From the NCBI GenBank assembly GCA_022768745.1, contig JALELK010000107.1, positions 26,326 to 90,325 on the forward strand: a stretch of 64,000 nucleotides of DNA. The letters are read 5' to 3'. Positions within the stretch are counted from its first letter, which is position 1. Each line of letters opens with the position of its first letter. This DNA is from Lachnospiraceae bacterium. GTDB taxonomy: Bacteria > Bacillota > Clostridia > Lachnospirales > Lachnospiraceae. Under the pieces are notes generated by a model. It was not told the origin of the DNA and did no database searches. It saw only the letters and a program-made list of their open reading frames with translations. The translations under genes and the position numbers were made by a program. Of the stretch, positions 1 to 9,211 are shown one piece after another.

Positions 1-197
1 TGGAAAAAGAAGGGGCTGGTTATATGAAAAAAATGTATGAGGAGATGGAACTCACTGCCCGAACTTATCACAAGATTTTGCGGGTGGCCAGAACCATTGC
101 AGATATGGATGGGGAAACCCAGATAGCAAAGCGCCATCTGCGGGAGGCGATTTGTTATCGGGGGATAGATAAAAGTTATTGGGAGAATTGCCTATGA
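1..197 (+). CDS. Mg chelatase-like / YifB (ComM) family protein, C-terminal fragment (5' truncated by window)
   Basis: Open frame from the window edge ...GAGYMKKMYEEMELTARTYHKILRVARTIADMDGETQIAKRHLREAICYRGIDKSYWENCL*, typical YifB C-terminus; stop TGA 195-197 overlaps the dprA ATG (ATGA). Confidence 0.75.
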   Translation, partial: EKEGAGYMKKMYEEMELTARTYHKILRVARTIADMDGETQIAKRHLREAICYRGIDKSYWENCL

Positions 198-1282
198 AAT
201 ATAAATATTGGTATATGAATCTAAGGAAACCCAAGGCGTCTGTGAGACGTCTTTTGATGGAGGTGTTTCACAGTGCGCAAGTGATCTATACCCTGAGCGA
301 ATCAGAACTTAAGAAATGTGCCTTTTTAGGACAAGAGGATATCAGAGGGTTTTTGGAAGAGAGGGGAAAATGGAATTTAGATGGAGAATATCAGAAATTT
401 TGTGCCACCGGACTGGGACTTGTAACGGTAGAAGACAGGGAATATCCCTGTAGATTAAAAAATATTTACAATCCTCCCTATGGATTGTATTTTGCAGGAG
501 ATTTGTCTGTGGCGGGAGAAAATTCTGTAGCCATTGTAGGGGCGAGAAACTGCAGTGAATACGGAAGAAAAATGTCGAGGGAAATCTCTTTTGCATTAGG
601 AAAAAGAGGATATTCTGTCATTAGTGGTATGGCCAGAGGAATTGACAGCCATGCCCATCAGGGATGTCTTGACGGGGGAGGAAAAACGGTTGCGGTACTG
701 GGCTGTGGGGCTGATGTATGTTATCCAAAGGAAAATAAAAGATTATATGAACAGATCAAGAGTCAGGGGTGCATTTTCTCCGAATATCTTCCGGGTACAG
801 CTCCGCAGCCTCAGTTTTTTCCTGCGAGAAACCGGATTATCAGCGGATTATCCAAAAGTGTGATTGTGGTGGAAGCCAGAGAAAAAAGCGGTTCTTTGAT
901 TACCATGGATTTTGCATTAGAGCAGGGAAAGGATGTGTACAGTGTACCGGGACGGATAACGGATCCCTTAAGTGTGGGATGCAACCGTTTGATTGCTCAG
1001 GGAGCAGGAATTTTAACATCCATTGAAGATTTGCTATCTAATATGGAAGAAATTCAATCTACATCTTTAGAAGAATGCATTTCCGGTGTGAAAAATGATA
1101 TAAATCTTAGTCCGGAACAACAAAGGGTATATGAATGTTTTGACTATTATCCCAAGGCGATAGAGACTGTGGCAGGGGAATGTCAAATGGATTTACTTCG
1201 GCTTTTGGATGCCATAATGGAACTGTGTGAAAAGGGCTTTTTGCGGGAGGTTTATAAAAATGAATATGTGCGATGCACCTAA
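194..1282 (+). CDS. dprA: DNA processing protein DprA/Smf
   Basis: ORF 179-1282; Rossmann motifs VAIVGARNCSEYGR, SGMARGIDSHAHQGCL, PARNRIISGLS; ATG at 194 preferred (ATGA overlap). Confidence 0.93.
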   Translation: MKYKYWYMNLRKPKASVRRLLMEVFHSAQVIYTLSESELKKCAFLGQEDIRGFLEERGKWNLDGEYQKFCATGLGLVTVEDREYPCRLKNIYNPPYGLYFAGDLSVAGENSVAIVGARNCSEYGRKMSREISFALGKRGYSVISGMARGIDSHAHQGCLDGGGKTVAVLGCGADVCYPKENKRLYEQIKSQGCIFSEYLPGTAPQPQFFPARNRIISGLSKSVIVVEAREKSGSLITMDFALEQGKDVYSVPGRITDPLSVGCNRLIAQGAGILTSIEDLLSNMEEIQSTSLEECISGVKNDINLSPEQQRVYECFDYYPKAIETVAGECQMDLLRLLDAIMELCEKGFLREVYKNEYVRCT

Positions 1283-1374
1283 TTTGGCTCTTGAAAAAGA
1301 AAAGGGGTTGGTGTATAGTTGTCTCGATTTCTATCTCAAAAGGATAGAGTAGATTTGATTAATAGGAGACAGAG

Positions 1375-3453
1375 ATGGCAAAGTATCTAGTGATTGTGGA
1401 GTCACCGGCAAAAGTAAAGACGATAAAGAAATTTTTGGGAAAAAATTATGAGGTTATGGCTTCAAATGGGCATGTGAGAGATTTGCCAAAGAGCCAGTTG
1501 GGATTTGACCCGGAAAATGATTATGAACCAAAGTATATTACGATTCGCGGTAAAGGGGAGCTGTTGGCAGGCCTTCGGAAAGAGGCAAAAAAAGCAGATA
1601 AAATTTATCTTGCAACTGACCCGGACCGAGAGGGGGAAGCAATTTCCTGGCATTTGACCAAGGCATTGAAGTTGGAAGATAAAAATGTTGCCAGAATTAC
1701 GTTCAATGAAATTACAAAGACGGCAGTGAAAAACTCTCTGAAAAATCCCAGAGATATTGATATGAATCTGGTGGACTCCCAGCAGGCAAGAAGAATGCTG
1801 GATCGTATGGTGGGATACAAAATTAGTCCATTGCTTTGGGTAAAGGTGAAGCGTGGGCTTAGTGCCGGACGTGTTCAGTCTGTGGCATTGCGTCTGATTT
1901 GTGACAGAGAAGAGGAGATTAATGCATTTATTCCTCAGGAATACTACACACTGGATGTTCTCTTAGACAATAAGGATACCAAAAAGCAGTTTGTTGCTAA
2001 ATTTTATGGAGATAAAAACGGAAAGTTAGAAATTTCCGACAAAAAATCCTTGGATAAGATTATGGATTCTTTGCAAAAGGCGGAGTATCATGTGGATTCT
2101 GTCAAGACAGGAAGCCGGGAAAAGAAGGCACCATTGCCATTTACCACCAGTACCCTGCAACAGGAGGCATCCAAGGCGCTTAACTTCTCCATTCAAAAAA
2201 CTATGCGGGTGGCACAGCAGCTCTATGAAGGTGTTGATGTAAAAGGAATTGGTACCGTTGGTTTGATTACCTACCTTCGTACGGATTCTGTCAGAATTTC
2301 TGACGAGGCAAAGGCGGCTGCAGCTTCTTTTATCTCAGAAAATTATGGCGATGACTATCTTCAGGATGGCGTAGGAAGAAGTAAAAAATCCGGAGCAAAA
2401 GTTCAGGATGCCCATGAGGCCATTCGTCCTTCCGATATTTCCAGAGTCCCTTCAGAGATTAAGGCTTCTCTTTCCAGAGACCAGTTCCGGCTTTATCAGT
2501 TGATTTGGAAGCGCTTTGTGGCCAGCCAGATGAGCAATTCTGTATATGAGACTGTAAATGTTAAAATCGGAGCAGGGGATTACGTGTTTACCGTATCCGA
2601 TTCCAAGAGGCTGTTTGACGGTTTTATGTTGGTTTATACAGAGGCGGATGAGGAAAAGGATGACAAGGTGTTAAGTGCCCATAGTCTCACCAAAGACTCC
2701 AAACTGGGATTTGATTCTTTCCAGGAAAAACAGCACTTTACCCAGCCTGCACCTCATTTTACTGAGGCATCATTGGTACGGACTTTGGAAGAACTGGGAA
2801 TTGGGCGACCAAGTACATATTCGCCAATTATCTCGACTTTGTTAAAGCGTCGTTACATTACCAAGGAGGCAAAAAATATTTTTGTTACCGAATTGGGAGA
2901 AGTGGTAAACGGCATTATGAAGGAGTCTTTCCCGTCTATTGTAGATGAACATTTTACAGCAAATCTTGAGGGTCTGTTAGATAAGATTGAAGAGGGCAGT
3001 GTTTCTTGGAAATCCGTTATCAGTAATTTCTATCCGGATTTGGAGGAAGCTGTCAAAGTTGCCGAGAGTGAATTGGAAAAGGTAAAAATTGAAGATGAGG
3101 TTACCGATGTAATCTGCGAGGAATGCGGACGCAATATGGTGGTGAAATATGGACCTCACGGAAAGTTTTTGGCCTGTCCGGGATTCCCGGAATGTCGTAA
3201 CACAAAGCCTTATCTGGAAAAGATAGGCGTTGCCTGTCCAAAGTGCGGCAAGGATGTGGTACTTAAAAAATCGAAAAAAGGTCGTAGATTCTACGGATGT
3301 GAAAATAATCCGGAATGTGATTTTATGTCCTGGTCCAAACCGGTGAGCAAACCTTGTCCGGAATGTGGCGGATATATGGTTGTCAAAGGGAATAAACTTG
3401 TCTGTCAAAATGAAGAATGCAGACATGTTGAAATTGCGGAAAAAAACGACTAA
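1375..3453 (+). CDS. topA: DNA topoisomerase I with C-terminal zinc fingers
   Basis: MAKYLVIVESPAKVKTIKKFLGKNYEV, TDPDREGEAISWHL, SAGRVQSVALRL, Cys4 motifs at the C-terminus. Confidence 0.98.
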   Translation: MAKYLVIVESPAKVKTIKKFLGKNYEVMASNGHVRDLPKSQLGFDPENDYEPKYITIRGKGELLAGLRKEAKKADKIYLATDPDREGEAISWHLTKALKLEDKNVARITFNEITKTAVKNSLKNPRDIDMNLVDSQQARRMLDRMVGYKISPLLWVKVKRGLSAGRVQSVALRLICDREEEINAFIPQEYYTLDVLLDNKDTKKQFVAKFYGDKNGKLEISDKKSLDKIMDSLQKAEYHVDSVKTGSREKKAPLPFTTSTLQQEASKALNFSIQKTMRVAQQLYEGVDVKGIGTVGLITYLRTDSVRISDEAKAAAASFISENYGDDYLQDGVGRSKKSGAKVQDAHEAIRPSDISRVPSEIKASLSRDQFRLYQLIWKRFVASQMSNSVYETVNVKIGAGDYVFTVSDSKRLFDGFMLVYTEADEEKDDKVLSAHSLTKDSKLGFDSFQEKQHFTQPAPHFTEASLVRTLEELGIGRPSTYSPIISTLLKRRYITKEAKNIFVTELGEVVNGIMKESFPSIVDEHFTANLEGLLDKIEEGSVSWKSVISNFYPDLEEAVKVAESELEKVKIEDEVTDVICEECGRNMVVKYGPHGKFLACPGFPECRNTKPYLEKIGVACPKCGKDVVLKKSKKGRRFYGCENNPECDFMSWSKPVSKPCPECGGYMVVKGNKLVCQNEECRHVEIAEKND

Positions 3454-3462
3454 TATTTATTC

Positions 3463-3477
3463 AATTTTCAGAATATA
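3463..3477. promoter_or_regulatory. Putative CodY box AATTTTCAGAATATA
   Basis: 13/15 match to the published CodY consensus AATTTTCWGAAAATT, directly upstream of codY. Confidence 0.55.
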
Positions 3478-3478
3478 G

Positions 3479-3507
3479 TTGAATTTGTGTGAAATAGATG
3501 TTAATAT
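3479..3507 (+). promoter_or_regulatory. Putative sigma-A promoter for codY (TTGAAT-17-TAATAT)
   Basis: -35 TTGAAT 3479-3484, 17-nt spacer, -10 TAATAT 3502-3507. Confidence 0.55.
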
Positions 3508-3549
3508 TCCCTTGTATCTATTTGTTTTACAGATATAAGGAGGAAGCAA

Positions 3550-4326
3550 ATGAGCGTCCAATTGCTTGATAAAACGAGAAAAATAGGAAAGTTGTTGCAT
3601 AACAACAATTCGTCAAAGGTGGTATTTAACGACATCTGCCAGGTTTTGACGGAGATTCTGGATTCCTGTATTTTGGTAATTAGTAAAAAAGGTAAGGTGT
3701 TGGGCATTAGCCATTGCAAGGGAACTGTGGACATCACCGAGCTGATTGTGGATCAGGTGGGAGGTTTCATTGACCCGGTTCTAAATGAGAGGTTGTTAGG
3801 AATTCTCTCTACAAAAGAAAATGTAAACCTTCAGACCCTTGGATTTGAAAAAGATGAGATAGAAAAGTACTCTGCTATTATTGCACCCCTTGATATTGCA
3901 GGGGAAAGGCTTGGTACCTTGTTTGTGTATCGCTACGATCGCCCTTACGATATTGATGATATTATTCTCTGTGAGTACGGTACCACAGTGGTAGGACTTG
4001 AGATGATGCGTTCTGTCAATGAGGAGAGTGCTGAGGAAAATCGTAAGATTCAAATTGTAAAATCAGCAATCAGTACATTATCTTTTTCCGAGTTGGAAGC
4101 AATTATTCATATCTTTGATGAGTTAGACGGTACGGAAGGAATTCTGGTAGCATCGAAGATTGCGGATCGTGTGGGCATTACCCGCTCCGTGATTGTAAAT
4201 GCACTTCGGAAGTTTGAGAGTGCAGGGGTAATTGAGTCCCGGTCATCCGGTATGAAGGGGACATACATCAAGGTATTAAACGATGTGGTGTTTGATGAGT
4301 TGGACAAGGTTCGGAGAACACAGTAG
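3550..4326 (+). CDS. codY: GTP-sensing transcriptional pleiotropic repressor CodY
   Basis: MSVQLLDKTRKIGKLLH..., C-terminal wHTH ASKIADRVGITRSVIVNALRKFESAGVIESRSSGMKGTYIKVLN. Confidence 0.97.
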   Translation: MSVQLLDKTRKIGKLLHNNNSSKVVFNDICQVLTEILDSCILVISKKGKVLGISHCKGTVDITELIVDQVGGFIDPVLNERLLGILSTKENVNLQTLGFEKDEIEKYSAIIAPLDIAGERLGTLFVYRYDRPYDIDDIILCEYGTTVVGLEMMRSVNEESAEENRKIQIVKSAISTLSFSELEAIIHIFDELDGTEGILVASKIADRVGITRSVIVNALRKFESAGVIESRSSGMKGTYIKVLNDVVFDELDKVRRTQ

Positions 4327-4356
4327 CAGAAATGAAATAGCATGGATGGAATATTT

Positions 4357-4390
4357 AAAAGGACTTATGGGTGACCATGGGTCCTTTTGT
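4357..4390 (+). terminator. Intrinsic terminator after codY
   Basis: AAAAGGAC...ATGG-GTGA-CCAT...GTCCTTTT followed by T-rich tail. Confidence 0.7.
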
Positions 4391-4426
4391 ATTTTTATAC
4401 ATTCTTGCGTTTGGCAACAACTACTT

Positions 4427-4479
4427 GTGTTTTTTATGGATAAAAAACACTATATGGTGTAAAAAACACTTGTGTTTTT
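4427..4479. repeat. Two perfect palindromes upstream of flgB
   Basis: GTGTTTTTTAT-GG-ATAAAAAACAC (4427-4450) and AAAAACAC-TT-GTGTTTTT (4462-4479). Confidence 0.85.
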
Positions 4480-4497
4480 GGAAATATATTCTATAAT
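4470..4497 (+). promoter_or_regulatory. Putative promoter of the flagellar operon (TTGTGT-16-TATAAT)
   Basis: -35 TTGTGT 4470-4475, -10 TATAAT 4492-4497, about 46 nt before the flgB ATG. Confidence 0.55.
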
Positions 4498-4542
4498 ATA
4501 ATATGATTAGGTAGACACTAGCCTGAAAAAGGGGGAAACAGA

Positions 4543-4938
4543 ATGATTCAATCAAATGCATTCAGTTACATCAATGTGCTGGACAAGGCGGCAGATGCCA
4601 GTTGGATTCGGGAAAATGCCATTGCAAATAATGTGGCAAATGTGGACACTCCCGGATATAAGAGACAGGATGTGGATTTTCAGGATATTCTGGAAAGAAA
4701 ATTAAAAAGTACGAAATATACCTCATTACAGGATGCGGTTAACAATGTTCCGTTGGATCAGTTGAATTCCCGAGTGTATACGGATTACGGTTCTTATTCC
4801 TATCGGTTGGATGGAAATAATGTAGATATTGATACAGAAAATGTGGAGTTGGCATCGGAGCAACTTAGATATCAGACGCTGACAACCACTATGTCTTTGG
4901 AATTCAGTCGATTGAAGTCCGCTATGACAACACCATAA
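4543..4938 (+). CDS. flgB: Flagellar basal-body rod protein FlgB
   Basis: ANNVANVDTPGYKRQDVDFQ rod-protein motif; first gene of the cluster. Confidence 0.96.
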   Translation: MIQSNAFSYINVLDKAADASWIRENAIANNVANVDTPGYKRQDVDFQDILERKLKSTKYTSLQDAVNNVPLDQLNSRVYTDYGSYSYRLDGNNVDIDTENVELASEQLRYQTLTTTMSLEFSRLKSAMTTP

Positions 4939-4953
4939 CGAAGGAGGTAAACC

Positions 4954-5400
4954 ATGGGATTATTTCAATCATTTGACATTTGCGCGTCAGGGATGACAGC
5001 ACAGAGATTTCGTATGGATACGATTGCGGAAAATATTGCAAATGTTAATACAACAAGAACAGAAGATGGGACACCCTATCGCCGAAAGATTGTTACCTTT
5101 GAAGAAAAGCAATTGACACCTTCTTTTTCTGATATTTTGTCAGACACCACCACATTTCAAGGCAATGGCGTAAAGGTGGCAAAGGTATCTGAGGATACGG
5201 AGACAGATTTTATAAAGACCTATGATCCCTCTCATCCCGATGCGGATGCGGATGGATATGTGTCTTATCCAAACGTAAATACCGTGACAGAGATGACAAA
5301 CTTGATTGACAGCAGTAGAGCATATGAAGCCAACACCACTGCATTTGATGCTATGAAAAACATGGTGCAGGCGGGACTTTCGATTGGACAGAATAGTTAG
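4954..5400 (+). CDS. flgC: Flagellar basal-body rod protein FlgC
   Basis: ENIANVNTTRTEDGTPYRRK and C-terminal VTEMTNLIDSSRAYEANTTAFDAMKNM. Confidence 0.97.
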   Translation: MGLFQSFDICASGMTAQRFRMDTIAENIANVNTTRTEDGTPYRRKIVTFEEKQLTPSFSDILSDTTTFQGNGVKVAKVSEDTETDFIKTYDPSHPDADADGYVSYPNVNTVTEMTNLIDSSRAYEANTTAFDAMKNMVQAGLSIGQNS

Positions 5401-5409
5401 GAGTAAGAA

Positions 5410-5712
5410 ATGGATATTTCAGCGATTTCAGGTTTATATAAAAATACACAGCAGTTGACCACACCGGTGAAATCCCAGTCTGCTAACGGATTTGACAGCA
5501 TTTTAAACAATGCTATGAAACTGGTGGATGACACAAATACATTGCAGAATCAGGCGTCAGCTCAAGAGGTGTCCTTTGCCCTTGGAGAGACAGACAATGT
5601 ACATGATTTAATTGTGGCAGAGCAAAAGGCGAATATGGCAATACAGTATACGGTGGCTGTGCGCAACCAGTTTATTCAGGGTTATAATACTATTATGAAC
5701 ATGCAGATTTAG
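5410..5712 (+). CDS. fliE: Flagellar hook-basal body complex protein FliE
   Basis: DNVHDLIVAEQKANMAIQYTVAVRNQFIQGYNTIMNMQI. Confidence 0.96.
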   Translation: MDISAISGLYKNTQQLTTPVKSQSANGFDSILNNAMKLVDDTNTLQNQASAQEVSFALGETDNVHDLIVAEQKANMAIQYTVAVRNQFIQGYNTIMNMQI

Positions 5713-5730
5713 GTGAGGAGTTAGTAAGAC

Positions 5731-7326
5731 ATGCCTGAGAGAATACAACAGATACTCAATAAAATATTAGAGTGGTGGAAAAATTTTAACACGAAACAAA
5801 AAGCACTGATTATCAGTATAGCAGCGGTGGTTGTTGTGGCTTTTTCCATATTGGGATATGTGGTGACCAGACCTACTATGGTACCCTTGATTACCTGTAC
5901 CTCTGCAGAGGAGGCATCTCAGGTTAAGGAACTTTTGGAGGGAGACAATATCGCATATCAGGTTTCTGACGATGGTTTGTCTTATACCATCAACAAGGAA
6001 GACCAGGCTCAGGCCAGTATTCTTTTGGGAACCAACTCTATTCCGTCCGATGGATACAGTATTTCAGATGCCATTGACGGAAGCTTCAGTACCACAGAGG
6101 CGGACAAGCAAAAGAAGTATAAGCTATATTTGGAGGAAAAGTTTGCCAGTGATTTGGCTACGGTTTCCAATATTTCTTCGGCCAAGGTTACTTTAAATAT
6201 TCCTACAGATGACGGCACTATGATTTCCAAAGAGCAGGAAGCTTATGCCAATGTTATCTTAAAACTAAATGGAGAGATGGGGGAAGACCAGGCTGCAGGA
6301 ATTGCCGAATATATTGCCACAGGCTTAGGAAATGACACTACTAACAATATTTTGATTTTAGATGGGGATGGAAATGTTCTGTTCTCAGGCGGAGACGAGG
6401 CTTCCACAGCCGGAAAGGCCAGCTCTAATCTCACTGCCAGACAAAAGGCGGAAAATTATGTTTCCGGCGCAGTGAAAAAGGTGGTTTTAGGCACAGATGT
6501 TTATGACAATGTAGAAGTTGGCATGAACTTGGTGATGAACTTTGATGAGGTAGAAGAGAATAAGTACGACTACTCTGTAGATGAGGGACGAGACGAGGGA
6601 TATCTGGACAGCGAGACCCAGTCGACTTCAGAATCCACATCCGGTACAGGGGGAGTACCCGGGACGGATACCAATAACGATGATACCACCTATATGCTTC
6701 AGGATGGTAACCAGACCTCCTCAACTAAATCAGATATTACCAGGGATTATCTTCCGGATGAGACCATTACCAATACCAAAAAAGAGGTGGGAGCAATCCA
6801 GTATGACCAGTCTTCTCTGACGGTGGTGGCCACCAACTATGTGACCTATGATGAGGACCAATTGAAAAAGAATGGAACTCTGGACAATATGACATTTGAT
6901 GAATTCGTTCAGCAAAATTCCCAGCGTGTAAAGACAGATGTAGATCAGGATTTTTACGATATGGTATCCAAAGCTACAGGAATCAGTACAGACAATATTA
7001 CCATTGTTGCCTATGATGTACCTATGTTTCAGTATTCTTCCGGCAGTGGCAGAAGCCTAACAGACTACTTACAGATTGCTTTAGCTGTTTTGATTTTTGC
7101 TATGTTGGCATTTGTGGTATTCAGAAGTCTTCGTGGAGAAAAAGAAGAAGAACTGGCAGAGGAAGTTACTGTGGAATCCTTACTGGAATCACAGGAAGAG
7201 GAATTGGAAGATATCGGCTTTAGTGAAAAATCTGAGGCTAGAATTTTGATAGAAAAATTTGTAGATGAAAATCCGGAGGCGGTGGCAGCATTGCTTCGCA
7301 ACTGGTTAAATGATGATTGGGGCTAA
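5731..7326 (+). CDS. fliF: Flagellar M-ring protein FliF
   Basis: N- and C-terminal TM segments, YscJ/FliF domain, C-terminal FliG-binding tail. Confidence 0.97.
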   Translation: MPERIQQILNKILEWWKNFNTKQKALIISIAAVVVVAFSILGYVVTRPTMVPLITCTSAEEASQVKELLEGDNIAYQVSDDGLSYTINKEDQAQASILLGTNSIPSDGYSISDAIDGSFSTTEADKQKKYKLYLEEKFASDLATVSNISSAKVTLNIPTDDGTMISKEQEAYANVILKLNGEMGEDQAAGIAEYIATGLGNDTTNNILILDGDGNVLFSGGDEASTAGKASSNLTARQKAENYVSGAVKKVVLGTDVYDNVEVGMNLVMNFDEVEENKYDYSVDEGRDEGYLDSETQSTSESTSGTGGVPGTDTNNDDTTYMLQDGNQTSSTKSDITRDYLPDETITNTKKEVGAIQYDQSSLTVVATNYVTYDEDQLKKNGTLDNMTFDEFVQQNSQRVKTDVDQDFYDMVSKATGISTDNITIVAYDVPMFQYSSGSGRSLTDYLQIALAVLIFAMLAFVVFRSLRGEKEEELAEEVTVESLLESQEEELEDIGFSEKSEARILIEKFVDENPEAVAALLRNWLNDDWG

Positions 7327-7331
7327 AAACT

Positions 7332-8342
7332 ATGATGGCAAATGATGAATTGACAGGGGTACAAAAAGCAGCGATTTTGCTGATTTCCCTGGGACCGGAA
7401 AAGTCGGCGGATATCTTTCGCCACTTGAAGGAAGAAGAAATTGAAGAGTTGACTTTGGAAATCGCCAATACACAAAGCGTTTCCCCAAAGATTAAAGACG
7501 AAGTGGTAAATGAGTTTTATCAGGTATGTCTGGCACAGCAATACATTGCCGAGGGTGGTATTGGCTATGCCAAAGATCTTTTGGAAAAGGCATTGGGAGA
7601 CGAGGAGGCAAAACGGGTAATCACAAAACTTACGGCTTCTTTGCAGGTTCGTCCTTTTGAGTTTATCCGAAAGACAGAGCCGTCACAGGTTTTGAACTTT
7701 ATTCAGGATGAACATCCCCAGACCATTGCTATGATTCTTTCCTACCTTTCTCCTGCCCAGGCGTCTATGATTTTAGGATCCCTGAATCCGGAAAAACAGG
7801 CAGATGTGGCAAAGAGAATTGCTATGATGGATCGAACTTCTCCAGAGGTAATCAAAGAGGTAGAGCGTGTTCTGGAGAGAAAGCTGTCTTCTCTTATCAA
7901 TCAGGATTACACCATTGCAGGCGGTGTGGATTCTATCGTTGCAATCTTGAATACGGTAGACCGTGGAACAGAAAAGAGAATTATGGAGTCTCTGGAAATC
8001 GAAGAGCCGGAATTGGCAGACGAAATCCGAAAGAAGATGTTCGTCTTCGAAGATATTCTGTTGCTTGATGATCGCGCAATCCAAAGAGTGCTCAGAGATG
8101 TGGACAACGGAGATTTGGGTATTGCATTAAAAGGTGCCAACGAAGAGGTACAGAACAAGATATTCAAGAACCTGTCTTCACGTTTGTCTACTATGATAAA
8201 AGAGGATATGGAATTTATGGGTCCTGTACGAATGAAGGATGTAGAGGAGGCACAGCAGAAGATTGTTGGTGTTATCCGTAAGCTTGAGGACTCATCAGAA
8301 ATCGTTATTTCCAGAGGTGGAGGTGACGAACTGATTGTCTAA
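7332..8342 (+). CDS. fliG: Flagellar motor switch protein FliG
   Basis: LTGVQKAAILLISLGPEKSADIFRHL...; ORF 7317-8342; ATG 7332 preferred. Confidence 0.97.
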   Translation: MMANDELTGVQKAAILLISLGPEKSADIFRHLKEEEIEELTLEIANTQSVSPKIKDEVVNEFYQVCLAQQYIAEGGIGYAKDLLEKALGDEEAKRVITKLTASLQVRPFEFIRKTEPSQVLNFIQDEHPQTIAMILSYLSPAQASMILGSLNPEKQADVAKRIAMMDRTSPEVIKEVERVLERKLSSLINQDYTIAGGVDSIVAILNTVDRGTEKRIMESLEIEEPELADEIRKKMFVFEDILLLDDRAIQRVLRDVDNGDLGIALKGANEEVQNKIFKNLSSRLSTMIKEDMEFMGPVRMKDVEEAQQKIVGVIRKLEDSSEIVISRGGGDELIV

Positions 8343-9198
8343 TATACTTTATCGTATGCAGGTGAAACCCCAGGAGAATCCGGAAAAATTGATGATTGAC
8401 TCCAATGAAATTTTGGAGGAGTGTATCGAGGAGCGTCAAAAGATAGCCTTGGAGAGAAAAAGGATGCAGGCTGTCTCAGAAGATGATGAACAAGGTGATT
8501 TAACCGCGGATGGTTCAGAAACGAATCTGGAAGGGGAAGATGGTTTTTCACCACTTTCTGAAATGCCACTTCCGGAAGCCGAACCGGAAGAGCCCCAGAT
8601 TGATTATGTTGCCCAGGCTCAGGCGGAGGCTGAAAATATTTTAGAAGATGCTAGAGGGCAGGCACAGGATATCATATCCCAGGCCCAGGAGCAGGCAGAG
8701 GCGATAAAATCTCATGCCGAGGCTGAGGGGCAAAAGTCAGGATATGATCAGGGATTGCAACAGGCATATCAAATGCAGTCCCAGTGGGAAGCAGAAGCAC
8801 AGGAACTGAAAAAATCCTTGCAGGAGGAATACCAGCAAAAACAACAGAGTATGGAAAAAGAAATTGCTTCTGTGGTTTGCGATGTGGTTGAAAAGGTGTT
8901 TTTGGTTCAATTTGGAGATCAACGGGAAATTATTTTTCATTTAGTGGATAATGCCCTTTCCAATATTGAAAGCAGCAAAGAGTTTTTGATCCGCGTAAAT
9001 GAGGCGAATTGTGAGTTTTTAAAAGGTCACAAGGCGGAATTACAGGAAAAAGTAGGACAGGATGTTTTGCTTGATATCGTATTGGATCCGCTGTTGGATG
9101 ATTCTCAGTGCATGATAGAAACAGATGGGGGACTTTTCGATTGTGGGATGGATACCCAGATGAAAAATCTCATAAAAGATATAAAATCCCTTAGTTGA
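8335..9198 (+). CDS. fliH: Flagellar assembly protein FliH
   Basis: Coiled-coil Q/E/A-rich FliH/YscL-like protein between fliG and fliI; TTG start overlapping the fliG stop. Confidence 0.88.
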   Translation: MSNILYRMQVKPQENPEKLMIDSNEILEECIEERQKIALERKRMQAVSEDDEQGDLTADGSETNLEGEDGFSPLSEMPLPEAEPEEPQIDYVAQAQAEAENILEDARGQAQDIISQAQEQAEAIKSHAEAEGQKSGYDQGLQQAYQMQSQWEAEAQELKKSLQEEYQQKQQSMEKEIASVVCDVVEKVFLVQFGDQREIIFHLVDNALSNIESSKEFLIRVNEANCEFLKGHKAELQEKVGQDVLLDIVLDPLLDDSQCMIETDGGLFDCGMDTQMKNLIKDIKSLS

Positions 9199-9211
9199 CG
9201 GAGTGGAATAG

